Positions 9,727 to 18,612 of a DNA stretch of 64,000 nucleotides are shown here, in pieces. Position 1 is the stretch's first letter, and every line of letters starts with the position of its first letter. Location of the stretch: the NCBI RefSeq assembly GCF_002278135.3, contig NZ_CP029425.2, forward strand, positions 5,680,001 to 5,744,000, given 5' to 3'. A program made the translations under genes and the position numbers. Origin of the DNA: Bradyrhizobium ottawaense. Its GTDB lineage: Bacteria > Pseudomonadota > Alphaproteobacteria > Rhizobiales > Xanthobacteraceae. The notes beneath the pieces were generated by a model. The model did not search any database and was not told where the DNA came from. It saw nothing but the letters and a program-made list of their open reading frames with translations.

Positions 9727-11856
9727 TCAGAGCAGCCCTGCCCCGCGCGCCCATTTGTACTTGGCGCCGAGGACCTCGACCGGAAGCTCGGTCGAGTAGG
9801 CGTAGGCCGGGATGCCGTTCTGGTAGAGATATTCGGCGGCTTCCTCGACCTCGACGTCGCCCGCGAGCGAGGCGACGATCGGCTTCACGAAGCCCTTGGC
9901 CTCCATCTCCTTCTTCACCTCGACCATGTTGCGGGCGAACACCATCGGCGGCGTGACGATGGTGTGCCAGTAGCCGAGGATCAGCGAATGGATGCGCTCG
10001 TCCGAGAGGCCGAGCTTCACCGTGTTGACGTAGGTGATCGGAGGCTCGCCGCCGGTGATATCCACAGGATTTCCGGCAGCCCCGAACGGCGGGATGAACT
10101 TGCGGAAGGCCGCATCCAGATCCGCCGGCATCGACATCAGCGACAGGCCATTGTCGACGCAGGAGTCCGACAGCAGCACGCCGGAGCCGCCCGCACCGGT
10201 GATGATCAGCACGTTCTCGCCCTTCGGCGTCGGCAGCACCGGCACGCCGCGGGCGAATTCGAGCAGTTGCCGCAGCGAACGAGCGCGGATCACGCCGGAC
10301 TGCGCCAGGACGTCCTCGTAGATCTTGTCGTTACCGGCGAGCGCGCCGGTATGCGACGAGGCCGCCTTGGCGCCCGCCGAGGTGCGGCCGGCCTTGAGCA
10401 CGACGACCGGCTTCTTCTTGGAGACGCGCTTGGCGGCTTCCGCGAAGGCGCGGCCGTCCTTGAGGTCCTCGCAGTGCTGCGCGATCAAATTGGTGTTCGG
10501 ATCCTGCTCGAAGAAGGCGAGCAGATCGTCCTCGTCGATATCGGACTTGTTGCCGAGGCCGACGATGGCCGAGACGCCCATCTTGGCCGAGCGCGAGAAG
10601 CCGATGATGGCCATGCCGATGCCGCCCGACTGCGACGACAGCGCCGCGTGGCCCTTGACGTCGTAGGCGGTGCAGAAGGTCGCGCAGAGATTGGCGGGCG
10701 TATAATAGAAGCCGTAGATGTTCGGCCCCATCAGGCGGATGTCGTATTTCTTGCCGACCTCGACGATCTCGGCCTGCAGCTCCGGCGCACCGGCTTCGGC
10801 GAAGCCCGACGGGATCAGCACCGCGCCCGGGATTTTCTTCTCGCCGCATTCGGTGAGCGCGGCCGCCACGAACTTCGCGGGGATCGCGAACACGGCCGTG
10901 TCGATCACGCCCGGCACGTCCTTGACGCTCTTATAGGCCTTGTAGCCGAGGATCTCGGCGGCCTTGGGATGGATCGGATAGATGTCGCCCTTGTAGCCGC
11001 CGTTGATGAGGTTCTTCATCACGGAGTTGCCGATCTTGCCGTCTTCGGCGGAGGCGCCGACCACGGCGACTGCCTTCGGCTGCATGATGCGGCTCATCGC
11101 CGCGACGATCTCCTCGGTCGGGCGCGGCTTCGGCTTCGGCACATAGGCGAAGTCGACGACGATGCGCACGTCGGCGGCGGTGGCGCCCTTCGCCGTCGCG
11201 AACACCGGATTGAGGTCGAGCTCGACGATTTCAGGGAAATCGGTCACGAGCTGCGAGACCTTGACGATGACATCGGCGAGCGCGTTGCGGTTCACCGGCT
11301 CGCCGCCGCGCACGCCCTTGAGGATCTCATGCGCCTGGATGCCGTCGAGCATCGAGAGCGCGTCTTCCTTGGTCGCGGGCGCGAGACGGAAGGTGATGTC
11401 CTTGAGCACTTCGACCAGCACGCCGCCGAGGCCGAAGGCGACCAGCTTGCCGAACGAACCATCGGTGATCGAGCCGACGATGACCTCGGTGCCGCCGGCC
11501 AGCATCTGCTGCACCTGGACGCCGTCGATCTTGGCGTCGGCCTTGTACTTCCTGGCGTTGCCCAGAATGGTCTCGTAGGCCTTTTCGGCATCTTCGGCGG
11601 TCTTGAGGCCGACGATGACGCCGCCCGCTTCGGTCTTGTGGAGAATGTCCGGCGAGACGATCTTCATCACCACCGGGAAGCCCATCGACGAGGCCATCTT
11701 GCCGGCCTCGCCCGCCGACTTCGCCACGCCCTCCTTCGGCACCGGAATGCCATAGGCGTCGCAGACCAGCTTGCCTTCCGGGGCCGTCAGGCTGGTGCGG
11801 TTGTCCGCCTTGACCTGGTCAAGCACCTTGCGGACGGCTTCTTTGGAATTGGACAT
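9727..11856 (-). CDS. ADP-forming acyl-CoA ligase (acetate--CoA ligase family), ATP-grasp half first
   Basis: 709 residues, cytoplasmic. Residues about 15-235 are the ATP-grasp subdomain (LVCDAYGIPVPKEGVAKSAG, GFPVVMKIVSPDILHKTEAG, GLGGVLVEVLKD, ELDLNPVFA). Residues about 255-690 hold the CoA-binding and succinyl-CoA-ligase-like domains (KAVAVVGASAEDGKIGNSVM, SQSGGIGMAIIGFS, GNKSDIDEDDLL). The phosphorylatable histidine expected in NDP-forming acyl-CoA synthetases is present as His502 in ASSHTGALAGN. Such enzymes interconvert acyl-CoA + ADP + Pi and acid + CoA + ATP. The gene is divergent from gntR-oxc-frc and shares a control region with two copies of the oxalate palindrome. Oxalate, formate or another acid could be the substrate; this is inferred from position. 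SD AGGGAGAAG precedes ATG (complement of 11854-11856). Confidence 0.9.
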   Translation of the reverse strand: MSNSKEAVRKVLDQVKADNRTSLTAPEGKLVCDAYGIPVPKEGVAKSAGEAGKMASSMGFPVVMKIVSPDILHKTEAGGVIVGLKTAEDAEKAYETILGNARKYKADAKIDGVQVQQMLAGGTEVIVGSITDGSFGKLVAFGLGGVLVEVLKDITFRLAPATKEDALSMLDGIQAHEILKGVRGGEPVNRNALADVIVKVSQLVTDFPEIVELDLNPVFATAKGATAADVRIVVDFAYVPKPKPRPTEEIVAAMSRIMQPKAVAVVGASAEDGKIGNSVMKNLINGGYKGDIYPIHPKAAEILGYKAYKSVKDVPGVIDTAVFAIPAKFVAAALTECGEKKIPGAVLIPSGFAEAGAPELQAEIVEVGKKYDIRLMGPNIYGFYYTPANLCATFCTAYDVKGHAALSSQSGGIGMAIIGFSRSAKMGVSAIVGLGNKSDIDEDDLLAFFEQDPNTNLIAQHCEDLKDGRAFAEAAKRVSKKKPVVVLKAGRTSAGAKAASSHTGALAGNDKIYEDVLAQSGVIRARSLRQLLEFARGVPVLPTPKGENVLIITGAGGSGVLLSDSCVDNGLSLMSMPADLDAAFRKFIPPFGAAGNPVDITGGEPPITYVNTVKLGLSDERIHSLILGYWHTIVTPPMVFARNMVEVKKEMEAKGFVKPIVASLAGDVEVEEAAEYLYQNGIPAYAYSTELPVEVLGAKYKWARGAGLL

Positions 11857-12017
11857 GTGGCTTCTCCCTTGACCTCAGTTCGTTCTTTTCAAAGCGCGCG
11901 CGTGGTTTTGCGGCTGCCCGTGATGCTTGCCATTCGCCGCGCTCTGTTCCATTCCGCGGAACGGAGCGGCATAAGCGCCAGATTACTCCGCCGCCGTGGA
12001 TCAAAAATGGCTGGCGA

Positions 12018-12034
12018 TGGCATTTGGTATGCCA
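12018..12034. promoter_or_regulatory. oxalate-regulon palindrome copy 1
   Basis: TGGCAT-TTGGT-ATGCCA: the two 6-bp half-sites are perfect reverse complements. It is the copy nearer the acyl-CoA ligase and follows a minus-strand TTGACA. A shorter TGGTATGCCA core, typical in form of GntR-family operators, overlaps the right half. Confidence 0.75.
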
Positions 12035-12098
12035 GAAGCCAACTTGTCAAGCTGCGGCATCGCTTAGAACGCCGCAAAAAATAGCCAGCTTGACATTC

Positions 12099-12115
12099 TG
12101 GCATGTGGTATGCCA
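12099..12115. promoter_or_regulatory. oxalate-regulon palindrome copy 2 (gntR promoter)
   Basis: TGGCAT-GTGGT-ATGCCA with perfect half-sites, 3 nt after a TTGACA hexamer (12090-12095) and 56 nt before the gntR start codon. It suggests autoregulation of gntR and, through it, of oxc and frc. An ATG inside the site (12103) opens a longer frame but is a poor start. Confidence 0.78.
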
Positions 12116-12171
12116 AAAACTTTCCCGTTAATAATCCTGTAAAAGACGACTCCCACTGGAGGAGATTCGTC

Positions 12172-12903
12172 GTGTCACTGCGGAAACCAACCAAGGCGTT
12201 GCCGAACATGGCCGAGGCAGATATCGCAATCGTTCGTATTGCCCCGGAGAGCAGCTTCAAGAACAAGGCGTATGACGCCTTGAAGGAAGCCATCCTCAGG
12301 ATGGACATCTATTCGACGCCCGAGCCGGTGATGCTCGACGAGCGCGCGCTGTCCGAACGTCTGGGTGTCAGCCGCACCCCGATCCGCGAAGCGATCGCGA
12401 TGCTAGAGCAGGACGGTTTCGTGAAGACGGTGCCGCGCCGCGGCATCATGGTGGTGCGCCGGACCAAGAGCGAGATCGTCGACATGATCCGCGCCTGGGC
12501 GGCGCTGGAGAGCATGGCTGCGCGCCTCATCACCACCACTGCGCGCAAGAAGGACATCACGGCGCTGCGTGACTACTTCAAGGATTTCGGCAAGGACCGC
12601 CTGCCCGAGGATCACGTCGAGGAATATTCGCGCGCCAACATCGCCTTCCATCAGGCGCTGATCTCGCTGTCGGAATCGCCGGTGCTGGTCGATCTCACCA
12701 ACGACCTGCTGCTGCACGTGCGCGGCTATCGCCAGCTGACCATCGGACGCAAGGACCGCACTGCGACCTCGCTGCCCGAGCATCTCGGCATGATCGAAGC
12801 ACTGGAGGCACGCGACACCGAGCTCGCCGAAAAGCGTGCCCGCGACCACACTCTCGGCCTTGCCGCTTACGTCGAAGCGCACGGCCAGGAACTGTTTACG
12901 TAA
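12172..12903 (+). CDS. GntR family (FadR/FCD subfamily) transcriptional regulator of the oxalate genes
   Basis: 243 residues from a GTG start at 12172, chosen because a strong GGAGGAG Shine-Dalgarno sits at 12158-12164 with a 7-nt spacer; the in-frame ATG at 12103 lies inside the operator. The winged HTH spans about residues 25-95 (FKNKAYDALKEAIL, DERALSERLGVSRTPIREAI, MLEQDGFVKTVPRRGIMVVR). The FCD ligand-binding domain follows (RAWAALESMAARLI, EYSRANIAFHQALISLSES, LPEHLGMIEALEARD). FCD domains bind small carboxylates or acyl-CoAs through a metal site. It sits 56 bp upstream of oxc on the same strand. Being flanked by two palindromes that recur before the other oxalate genes, it is the best candidate for the regulon's controller. 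Confidence 0.92.
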   Translation: MSLRKPTKALPNMAEADIAIVRIAPESSFKNKAYDALKEAILRMDIYSTPEPVMLDERALSERLGVSRTPIREAIAMLEQDGFVKTVPRRGIMVVRRTKSEIVDMIRAWAALESMAARLITTTARKKDITALRDYFKDFGKDRLPEDHVEEYSRANIAFHQALISLSESPVLVDLTNDLLLHVRGYRQLTIGRKDRTATSLPEHLGMIEALEARDTELAEKRARDHTLGLAAYVEAHGQELFT

Positions 12904-12923
12904 CCTAGCAACGTTCACCAGAA

Positions 12924-12940
12924 GGGCGAACAATTCGCCC
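12924..12940 (+). promoter_or_regulatory. perfect stem-loop between gntR and oxc
   Basis: GGGCGAA-CAA-TTCGCCC: a 7-bp perfect stem with a 3-nt loop, 21 nt after the gntR stop and ending 19 nt before the oxc start, just ahead of the AGGGAG Shine-Dalgarno. There is no T-tract. It may protect the 5' end of a processed oxc-frc message, allowing more oxc than gntR product. Confidence 0.5.
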
Positions 12941-12959
12941 CTCCAGGGAGACAAGGCCC

Positions 12960-14693
12960 ATGCTGAATACCGCGACCAAGTCCGAGGCACCGGGCACCGA
13001 GCAGGAGCTGACGGATGGCTTTCATCTCGTCATCGACGCGCTCAAGCTGAACGGCATCAACACCATCTATAATGTGCCGGGCATCCCGATCACGGATTTG
13101 GGCCGCATGGCGCAGGCCGAGGGCATCCGCGTGATCTCGTTCCGCCACGAGCAGAACGCCGGTTACGCCGCAGGCATCGCCGGCTACCTCACCAAGAAGC
13201 CCGGCGTCTGCCTCACGGTCTCCGCGCCCGGCTTCCTCAACGGTCTCACGGCACTCGCCCACGCCACCACCAACTGCTACCCGATGATCCTGGTCTCGGG
13301 CTCTTCGGAGCGCGAGATCGTCGACCTGCAGCAGGGCGACTACGAAGAGATGGACCAGCTCGCGATTGCCAAGCCCCTGTGCAAGGCGGCCTATCGCGTG
13401 CTGCACGCCCAGGACATCGGCATCGGCCTGGCCCGCGCCATCCGCGCCGCGGTCTCGGGCCGTCCGGGCGGCGTCTATCTCGACCTGCCGGCCAAGCTGT
13501 TCGGCCAGGTGATGAGCGCCGATGCCGGCCAGAGGTCGCTGGTCAAGGTGATTGATGCTGCGCCCGCGCAGATCCCCTCGCCCGCTTCGGTCAAGCGTGC
13601 GCTCGACGTGCTCAAGGGTGCCAAGCGTCCGCTCATCATCCTCGGCAAGGGCGCGGCCTACGCGCAGGCCGACGAAGAGATCAAATCCTTCGTCGAGAAG
13701 AGCGGCGTGCCCTTCCTGCCGATGAGCATGGCCAAGGGCCTCCTGCCCGACACCCATCCGCAGTGCGCCGGTGCGGCCCGCTCGACCGTGCTGAAGGAAT
13801 CCGACGTCGTCATGCTGATCGGTGCGCGGCTGAACTGGCTGCTCTCGCACGGCAAGGGCAAGAGCTGGGGCGAAGCGCCCAAGAAGTTCATCCAGGTCGA
13901 TATCGAGCCGCGCGAGATGGACTCCAACGTCGAGATCGTCGCGCCCGTCGTCGGCGACATCGGCTCGGTCGTCTCCGCCTTCAACCAGGCGATGGCTTCC
14001 GGCTGGACCGCCCCGCCCGCCGAATGGACCAAGGCGATTTCGTCCAAGCGCGAAGAGAACGTCGCCAAGATGGCGCCGAAGCTCATGAACAACAAATCGC
14101 CGATGGACTATCACGGCGCGCTCGGCGTGCTGAAGAACGTCATCAAGGAGTACCCCGAGGCGATCCTCGTCAACGAAGGCGCCAACACGCTCGACCTCGC
14201 CCGCGGCGTCATCGACATGTACCGCCCTCGCAAGCGTCTCGACGTCGGCACCTGGGGCGTGATGGGCATCGGCATGGGCCAGGCGATTGCCGCCGCGCTC
14301 GAGACCGGTCACCCCGTGCTCGCAGTGGAAGGCGACTCGGCGTTCGGCTTCTCCGGCATGGAGGTCGAGACCATCTGCCGCTACAACCTGCCGATCTGCG
14401 TCGTCATCTTCAACAATGACGGCATCTATCGCGGCACCGACGTCAACGGCGCCAACGCCGATCCGGCGACGACGGTGTTCGTCAAGGGCGCGCGCTACGA
14501 CAAGATGATGGAAGCCTTCGGCGGCGTCGGCGTGAATGCGACCTCGCCGGACGAGCTCAAGCGCGCCGTCAACGAAGCCATGAAGTCCGGCAAGCCGACG
14601 CTCATCAACGCGGTGATCGATCCGGCCGCGGGCTCGGAGAGCGGCCGCATAGGCAACCTCAATCCGCAGAGCGTTCTGCAGAAGAAGAAGTAA
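12960..14693 (+). CDS. oxc: oxalyl-CoA decarboxylase
   Basis: A 577-residue ThDP enzyme converting oxalyl-CoA to formyl-CoA and CO2 (Oxalobacter enzyme about 568). The N-terminus has [21 protein letters not shown] and the catalytic Glu at residue 64 in [17 protein letters not shown], followed by [17 protein letters not shown], typical of Oxc. The central domain has an ADP-type binding pattern. The C-terminal GD...NN ThDP/Mg motif is [12 protein letters not shown] ... [13 protein letters not shown] near residue 458. The start ATG at 12960 has AGGGAGAC upstream. frc follows after 65 bp. Together they form the core oxalate-to-formate cycle. Confidence 0.97.
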   Translation: MLNTATKSEAPGTEQELTDGFHLVIDALKLNGINTIYNVPGIPITDLGRMAQAEGIRVISFRHEQNAGYAAGIAGYLTKKPGVCLTVSAPGFLNGLTALAHATTNCYPMILVSGSSEREIVDLQQGDYEEMDQLAIAKPLCKAAYRVLHAQDIGIGLARAIRAAVSGRPGGVYLDLPAKLFGQVMSADAGQRSLVKVIDAAPAQIPSPASVKRALDVLKGAKRPLIILGKGAAYAQADEEIKSFVEKSGVPFLPMSMAKGLLPDTHPQCAGAARSTVLKESDVVMLIGARLNWLLSHGKGKSWGEAPKKFIQVDIEPREMDSNVEIVAPVVGDIGSVVSAFNQAMASGWTAPPAEWTKAISSKREENVAKMAPKLMNNKSPMDYHGALGVLKNVIKEYPEAILVNEGANTLDLARGVIDMYRPRKRLDVGTWGVMGIGMGQAIAAALETGHPVLAVEGDSAFGFSGMEVETICRYNLPICVVIFNNDGIYRGTDVNGANADPATTVFVKGARYDKMMEAFGGVGVNATSPDELKRAVNEAMKSGKPTLINAVIDPAAGSESGRIGNLNPQSVLQKKK

Positions 14694-14758
14694 GTCCACC
14701 CCTCAACCCTTAATTCCCTGCGGTTGGCGGGGGCAGACACAGAGTACGGAGCAACACG

Positions 14759-16036
14759 ATGACCAAAGCGCTTACGGGCGTTCGCATTCTCGACTTCACC
14801 CACGTTCAATCAGGACCGACCTGCACGCAGCTGCTCGCCTGGTTCGGCGCTGACGTGATCAAGGTGGAACGTCCGGGCGTGGGTGACATCACCCGCGGCC
14901 AGCTGCAGGACATCCCGAATGTGGACAGCCTGTATTTCACCATGCTCAACCACAACAAGCGCTCGATCACGCTCGACACCAAGAACCCCAAGGGCAAGGA
15001 AGTCCTCACCGAGCTGATCAAGAAGTGCGACGTGCTGGTGGAAAACTTCGGCCCCGGCGTGCTCGACCGCATGGGCTTCCCCTGGGAGAAGATCCAGGCC
15101 ATCAACCCGAAGATGATCGTCGCCTCGATCAAGGGCTTCGGCCCCGGACCGTACGAAGACTGCAAGGTCTATGAGAACGTCGCCCAGTGCACCGGCGGCG
15201 CCGCCTCCACCACCGGCTTCCGCGACGGTCTTCCGCTCGTCACCGGCGCGCAGATCGGCGACAGCGGCACCGGCCTCCACCTCGCGCTCGGCATCGTCAC
15301 CGCGCTCTACCAGCGCACCGTCACCGGCAAGGGCCAGAAGGTTACGGCTGCGATGCAGGACGGCGTACTCAACCTCGCCCGCGTCAAGCTGCGCGACCAG
15401 CAGCGCCTCGCCCATGGCCCGCTGAAGGAATACAGCCAGTACGGCGAAGGCATTCCGTTCGGCGACGCCGTGCCGCGCGCCGGCAATGATTCCGGCGGCG
15501 GCCAGCCCGGCCGCATCGTCAAGTGCAAAGGCTGGGAGACCGATCCCAACGCCTACCTCTATTTCATCACCCAGGCGCCGGTCTGGGAGAAGATCTGCGA
15601 CGTGATCGGCGAACCCGGCTGGAAGACCCATCCCGACTACGCCAAGCCGCCGGCCCGGCTGTCGCGCCTCAACGAGATTTTTGCGCGCATCGAGCAGTGG
15701 ACGATGACCAAGACCAAGTTCGAGGCGATGGAAATCCTCAACAAGGACGACATCCCCTGCGGCCCGATCCTGTCGATGAAGGAGATCATCGAGGACCAGT
15801 CGCTGCGCGCCACCGGTACCTTGGTCGAAGTCGACCACCCCACCCGCGGCAAGTACATTTCGGTCGGCAACCCGATCAAGCTGTCGGATAGCCCGAGCGA
15901 CGTCGAGCGCTCCCCGCTGCTCGGCGAGCACACCGACGAGATCCTGCGCTCCGTGCTCGGCTTCAGCGACCACCAGGTCGCCGACATCCACAAGTCCGGC
16001 GCGCTCGACCCGCCGCAGAAGCAGGCCGCGGAGTAA
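14759..16036 (+). CDS. frc: formyl-CoA:oxalate CoA-transferase
   Basis: A 425-residue class III CoA-transferase (Oxalobacter Frc 428). It moves CoA from formyl-CoA to oxalate, giving formate and oxalyl-CoA, so it recycles CoA for Oxc. Visible family features: [20 protein letters not shown] with Gln17, [19 protein letters not shown], and the catalytic aspartate at residue 168 in [19 protein letters not shown] glycine-rich stretch ([20 protein letters not shown]) fits the active-site loop. It is the last gene of gntR-oxc-frc and is followed by a strong terminator. Confidence 0.97.
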   Translation: MTKALTGVRILDFTHVQSGPTCTQLLAWFGADVIKVERPGVGDITRGQLQDIPNVDSLYFTMLNHNKRSITLDTKNPKGKEVLTELIKKCDVLVENFGPGVLDRMGFPWEKIQAINPKMIVASIKGFGPGPYEDCKVYENVAQCTGGAASTTGFRDGLPLVTGAQIGDSGTGLHLALGIVTALYQRTVTGKGQKVTAAMQDGVLNLARVKLRDQQRLAHGPLKEYSQYGEGIPFGDAVPRAGNDSGGGQPGRIVKCKGWETDPNAYLYFITQAPVWEKICDVIGEPGWKTHPDYAKPPARLSRLNEIFARIEQWTMTKTKFEAMEILNKDDIPCGPILSMKEIIEDQSLRATGTLVEVDHPTRGKYISVGNPIKLSDSPSDVERSPLLGEHTDEILRSVLGFSDHQVADIHKSGALDPPQKQAAE

Positions 16037-16056
16037 GCAAGCTCGCTGCAAGCGCG

Positions 16057-16085
16057 AAAGGCCGCCGGTTTCGGCGGCCTTTTTG
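16057..16085 (+). terminator. rho-independent terminator after frc
   Basis: An 11-bp stem (16057-16067 with 16072-16082, core GGCCGCCG/CGGCGGCC) with a 4-nt loop, followed by a T-run. It ends the gntR-oxc-frc unit. Confidence 0.9.
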
Positions 16086-16219
16086 TTCGGGCCAAAGGAA
16101 CCGAACCGCATACCGGCCGTTACTTCTTCGACCGGCATGCTCTCAGAAATGCGAACGTGCCGCCTCCACGGCGAGTGACCGAACCTCGCGCCAGACCCGC
16201 CCAACACTGAAGGATGATC

Positions 16220-16240
16220 CACCCTCCCGTTCGGAGGGTG
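16220..16240. repeat. short perfect hairpin
   Basis: CACCCTCC-CGTTC-GGAGGGTG, an 8-bp stem, lies in the 289-bp gap between frc and the 70-residue gene. No T-tract follows on either strand. Nothing else clear is visible in this gap. Confidence 0.5.
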
Positions 16241-16325
16241 ACCAATCAATCCATATCGGCTTGCAGGCGGGAGGCGTCGCGTCAGGCGCTCCCGGGCTAC
16301 GCCCATTGATCGAAGTGAGGTCGAA

Positions 16326-16538
16326 ATGTTGAGAGATCAATCCTCTGATCGGGCCAAGCGCGAAGCCAACAAGGCGTTCAAGCCAGTCAAGACGCAGAAG
16401 CCGATGAACGACTATGCCAAGGACCAGCACTCCCTCAACGAGAACCGCGAGCGGCTCAAAGCGGAGCGATTGGCCCGCGAGGCGAAGTCGAAAGAGCAGC
16501 TTGAAAAAGAGCTGCTTGAAAAAGGCTTGCCCGAATAG
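16326..16538 (+). CDS. small charged hypothetical protein (70 aa)
   Basis: 70 residues, Lys/Glu/Arg-rich, with no hydrophobic segment. The C-terminal half (NENRERLKAERLAREAKSKE and on to the end) is predicted to be one long charged helix. A GTGAGG sequence lies upstream of the ATG. Codon use looks like that of neighbouring genes. I do not recognise a family, and the lone position between terminators gives no clue to function. Confidence 0.65.
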   Translation: MLRDQSSDRAKREANKAFKPVKTQKPMNDYAKDQHSLNENRERLKAERLAREAKSKEQLEKELLEKGLPE

Positions 16539-16610
16539 GAAGCGTCTTGTCGCTGGTTACGATCTGCATCCGGCCGGCTGAAAACCGCCGTACGTTTTCC
16601 GGATCATGCT

Positions 16611-16835
16611 CTAGAGCATCGAGAGAAGGACGACGCCGTCCTCGAGCTCCCCGGACGCCAGCCGGGTCCGCGCGATGCGCTCAAACTCGGTGCGGTGCTT
16701 CTGAAGATAGCTGAAGGCCTGTTTCTGCGTTTGGAACGTGGTCGCGAGCCGGCACATCTGTCGGCCAGCGCCAAGCGCCAGAAAAAAGGTGATTGTGCCA
16801 CCGCCGTCCGACTTGGCTCTAGGCACGACCCGCAC
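16611..16835 (-). CDS. small conserved hypothetical protein (74 aa)
   Basis: 74 residues with mixed beta/alpha composition: an N-terminal strand-rich part (TITFFLALGAGRQMCRLATT) and a helical part (TQKQAFSYLQKHRTEFERIA) ending in GELEDGVVLLSML. The pattern recalls a small protein family seen in Bradyrhizobium genomes (memory, not searched). The stop is the complement of 16611-16613. No function is assigned. Confidence 0.68.
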   Translation of the reverse strand: MRVVPRAKSDGGGTITFFLALGAGRQMCRLATTFQTQKQAFSYLQKHRTEFERIARTRLASGELEDGVVLLSML

Positions 16836-16891
16836 TCTTCGGCATGTGACCGGTCCTCTCCAGATTTCATCGGTGGCGCTGCTGAAGTCGA

Positions 16892-17134
16892 TTATTGCGG
16901 CGGCTTCCTCTTGCGCTTCGTCGGGGGCGATGCCGGCAACGATGCTCGAAGGGTCGCGTCGGCCGCTTCCTTGGCTTCGCGCAGTTCGCGCAGCCGCGCC
17001 ATGTTCTTGCGAACGTCGACCGCCTGTTTTACGGCATCCGCCATGGCGCGCGCTCCTTCTTCAGCCGCCAATCGTTGGCGGTTGGAACGCGCGATACCTT
17101 CGGGTGACGGTTCTGCCGATTTCCTGGCGCTCAT
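16892..17134 (-). CDS. small hypothetical protein, helical, basic C-terminus (80 aa)
   Basis: 80 residues. A polar N-terminus (MSARKSAEPSPEGIARSNRQ) is followed by a long predicted amphipathic helix (AMADAVKQAVDVRKNMARLR) and a Pro/Lys/Arg-rich tail (PTKRKRKPPQ), which could contact nucleic acid. It is on the same strand as the 74-residue gene 56 bp downstream and may be co-transcribed. No family is recognised. Confidence 0.65.
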   Translation of the reverse strand: MSARKSAEPSPEGIARSNRQRLAAEEGARAMADAVKQAVDVRKNMARLRELREAKEAADATLRASLPASPPTKRKRKPPQ

Positions 17135-17234
17135 CCCTCACCCTGCTCCGAAAACAGACAAAACCCGCTCAATCCCTAGGATCGAGCGGGCAGCGTGGCC
17201 GTTTCAGTACATCCGTGAAACGGCACCAGGGAGC

Positions 17235-17444
17235 TCAGGCCAGCGAGAGATTCTCTGCGCTGACTTTGCCCCGCATCTTGTCGGTCTTGGCCTCGAAGTT
17301 GACCTTTTGGCCTTCAGCGAGACCCGCAAGACCAGCCCGCTCGACCGCGCTGATGTGAACGAACACATCTTGGCCGCCGTCGTCGGGCTGAATGAATCCA
17401 AAGCCTTTCTGGCCGTTGAACCACTTCACGGTACCTGTCGTCAT
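17235..17444 (-). CDS. cold-shock protein (CspA family)
   Basis: 69 residues, the standard single cold-shock domain. RNP1-like [12 protein letters not shown] and RNP2-like [13 protein letters not shown] are both intact after [12 protein letters not shown]. Such proteins bind single-stranded RNA and DNA and act as RNA chaperones. The start ATG (complement of 17442-17444) has GGAGAA 7 nt upstream. Upstream is a relatively AT-rich region suggesting a long leader. Rhizobia carry many paralogues, so no specific symbol is given. Confidence 0.95.
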   Translation of the reverse strand: MTTGTVKWFNGQKGFGFIQPDDGGQDVFVHISAVERAGLAGLAEGQKVNFEAKTDKMRGKVSAENLSLA

Positions 17445-17789
17445 TTTCTTCTCCAAAGCGCGCAAGCGCACATTCCGCGTGACGCTCACGCAGAACCAAT
17501 TCAATTCGTCGATGTCTCTGGAAAAGGAGCCCGCGGGCGCATTCAACAAGGCACAGCGGCTGAACGAACAACTTTTAAGGTATACCTCACCGTCTCTACT
17601 TGCAAGGCTTGTCCAAGCTTAATTCCACCAGCACCTCGGCGGAACATTCCCAGGTTTGAGACGACTACGCGGGGCCTCCCTCTGGCGAAACGCTGAGGAG
17701 TTGAACGAGGAACGGCTGCGGAATTGTGGCTTCCGCTGACGAGGCGTAGACATTGGGGCTGATCTTGCTGCGCAGGATGGGAGGTCACC
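17445..17789. promoter_or_regulatory. intergenic region with leader and promoter of the cold-shock gene
   Basis: No gene is seen here. On the minus strand a TATACC box (complement of 17579-17584) and a TTGCAA box (complement of 17600-17605) are 15 bp apart and could be the csp promoter. That would give an untranslated leader of roughly 130 nt, as usual for cold-shock mRNAs. The rest, up to 17789, shows only a Shine-Dalgarno-like GGGAGG before the next plus-strand gene. Confidence 0.4.
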
Positions 17790-18479
17790 ATGTCACTACT
17801 GGGCAAGGCCGCCGTCGCGATGTGGTGGAGCGTTCGCCCCGAACAGCGCAGCGAGTTCGGCGACTGGCATTCGCATGAGCACTTTCCGGAGCGGATGAGC
17901 ATTCCCGGTTTCCGGCGCGGCTCGCGCTGGACCAGCACGACGGACGCAGAGGGCTTCTTCGTGCTCTACGAGCTCGAACAGTATGAGGTGCTCACGTCGA
18001 GCGGATATCTCGACCGGCTCAATGCGCCGACGCCGTGGTCGGCGAAGATGATGCCGCATCATCTCGGCATGGTCCGCAGCCAGTGCCGGGTGGCGTCGAG
18101 CTTCGGCGGCGGTGTGGCGACATCGCTGGCAACCATCAGGCTGTCGCCCCAGGCCGGACGGGAGACGGAGCTTCAAACGCGCCTCTCGGAAACGCTCAGC
18201 GCATTGGCGCTGCAGCCGGGGCTGACAGGCGCCCACCTCCTCTTCACCGACACGCCTCGCACGAGCGCGCCCACCACAGAGCAGCAGATCCGCGGCAGGG
18301 ACGGCGCTGCCGACTGGATCGTCCTGCTGTCGGGTTACGATGCCGATGTGGTTGACGCCGGGGTCGCCGGCCAATTCTCGCCGTCGTCGCTTCACGCGGC
18401 GGGTGCTCGCGAGGATATCAAGATCGGCCGCTACAGGCTGACATTCACGATGACGCCACAGGATGTCGCAGCGATCTAG
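17790..18479 (+). CDS. hypothetical protein, possible dimeric alpha/beta-barrel fold (229 aa)
   Basis: 229 residues, no signal peptide or membrane segment. The N-terminal half (MWWSVRPEQRSEFGDWHSHE, HFPERMSIPGFRRGSRW, FFVLYELEQYEVLTSSGYLD) resembles stress-responsive/EthD-like ferredoxin-fold proteins, in which W-H-x-x-H and an ER..PGF..G motif are common. The second half repeats the strand-helix pattern (LATIRLSPQAGRETELQTRL, WIVLLSGYDADVVD). A two-domain barrel is therefore possible. The substrate is unknown. GGGAGG upstream of the ATG supports the start. It is a single gene between unrelated neighbours. Confidence 0.85.
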   Translation: MSLLGKAAVAMWWSVRPEQRSEFGDWHSHEHFPERMSIPGFRRGSRWTSTTDAEGFFVLYELEQYEVLTSSGYLDRLNAPTPWSAKMMPHHLGMVRSQCRVASSFGGGVATSLATIRLSPQAGRETELQTRLSETLSALALQPGLTGAHLLFTDTPRTSAPTTEQQIRGRDGAADWIVLLSGYDADVVDAGVAGQFSPSSLHAAGAREDIKIGRYRLTFTMTPQDVAAI

Positions 18480-18612
18480 CAACCCGGCCAGAAGGACCGC
18501 CGACAAAAAAAACGAGATGCCATGTCGGATCGGCGGCTTCCCGGTCGTCCTCGTGACATGAAAGGGCCATAGACGCCAATCTCGGGCCCATCAATCACTG
18601 AGGATAACAACC

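Larger units (their letters stand above)
11857..12171. promoter_or_regulatory. divergent control region between acyl-CoA ligase and gntR
   Basis: A 315-bp gene-free region, less GC-rich than the flanking genes. It holds two copies of the 17-bp palindrome (12018-12034 and 12099-12115). A TTGACA hexamer lies at 12090-12095 on the plus strand, and another on the minus strand (complement of 12046-12051) points toward the ligase. Each is 3-10 nt from a palindrome. Both promoters therefore probably overlap operators and are switched together. Confidence 0.7.

Noticed and set aside
9625..12084. 819-codon plus-strand open frame
   Set aside because: It is antisense to the acyl-CoA ligase; its His/Arg/Asp-rich composition is typical of shadows in high-GC DNA.
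12103..12171. Upstream ATG extension of the GntR regulator
   Set aside because: The ATG lies inside the 17-bp palindrome and has no Shine-Dalgarno, whereas GTG 12172 has GGAGGAG at ideal spacing.
17578..17587. AGGTATACCT near the cold-shock gene as a ninth oxalate palindrome
   Set aside because: It lacks the TGG/CCA outer bases and lies next to an unrelated gene; better read as a promoter -10 box.
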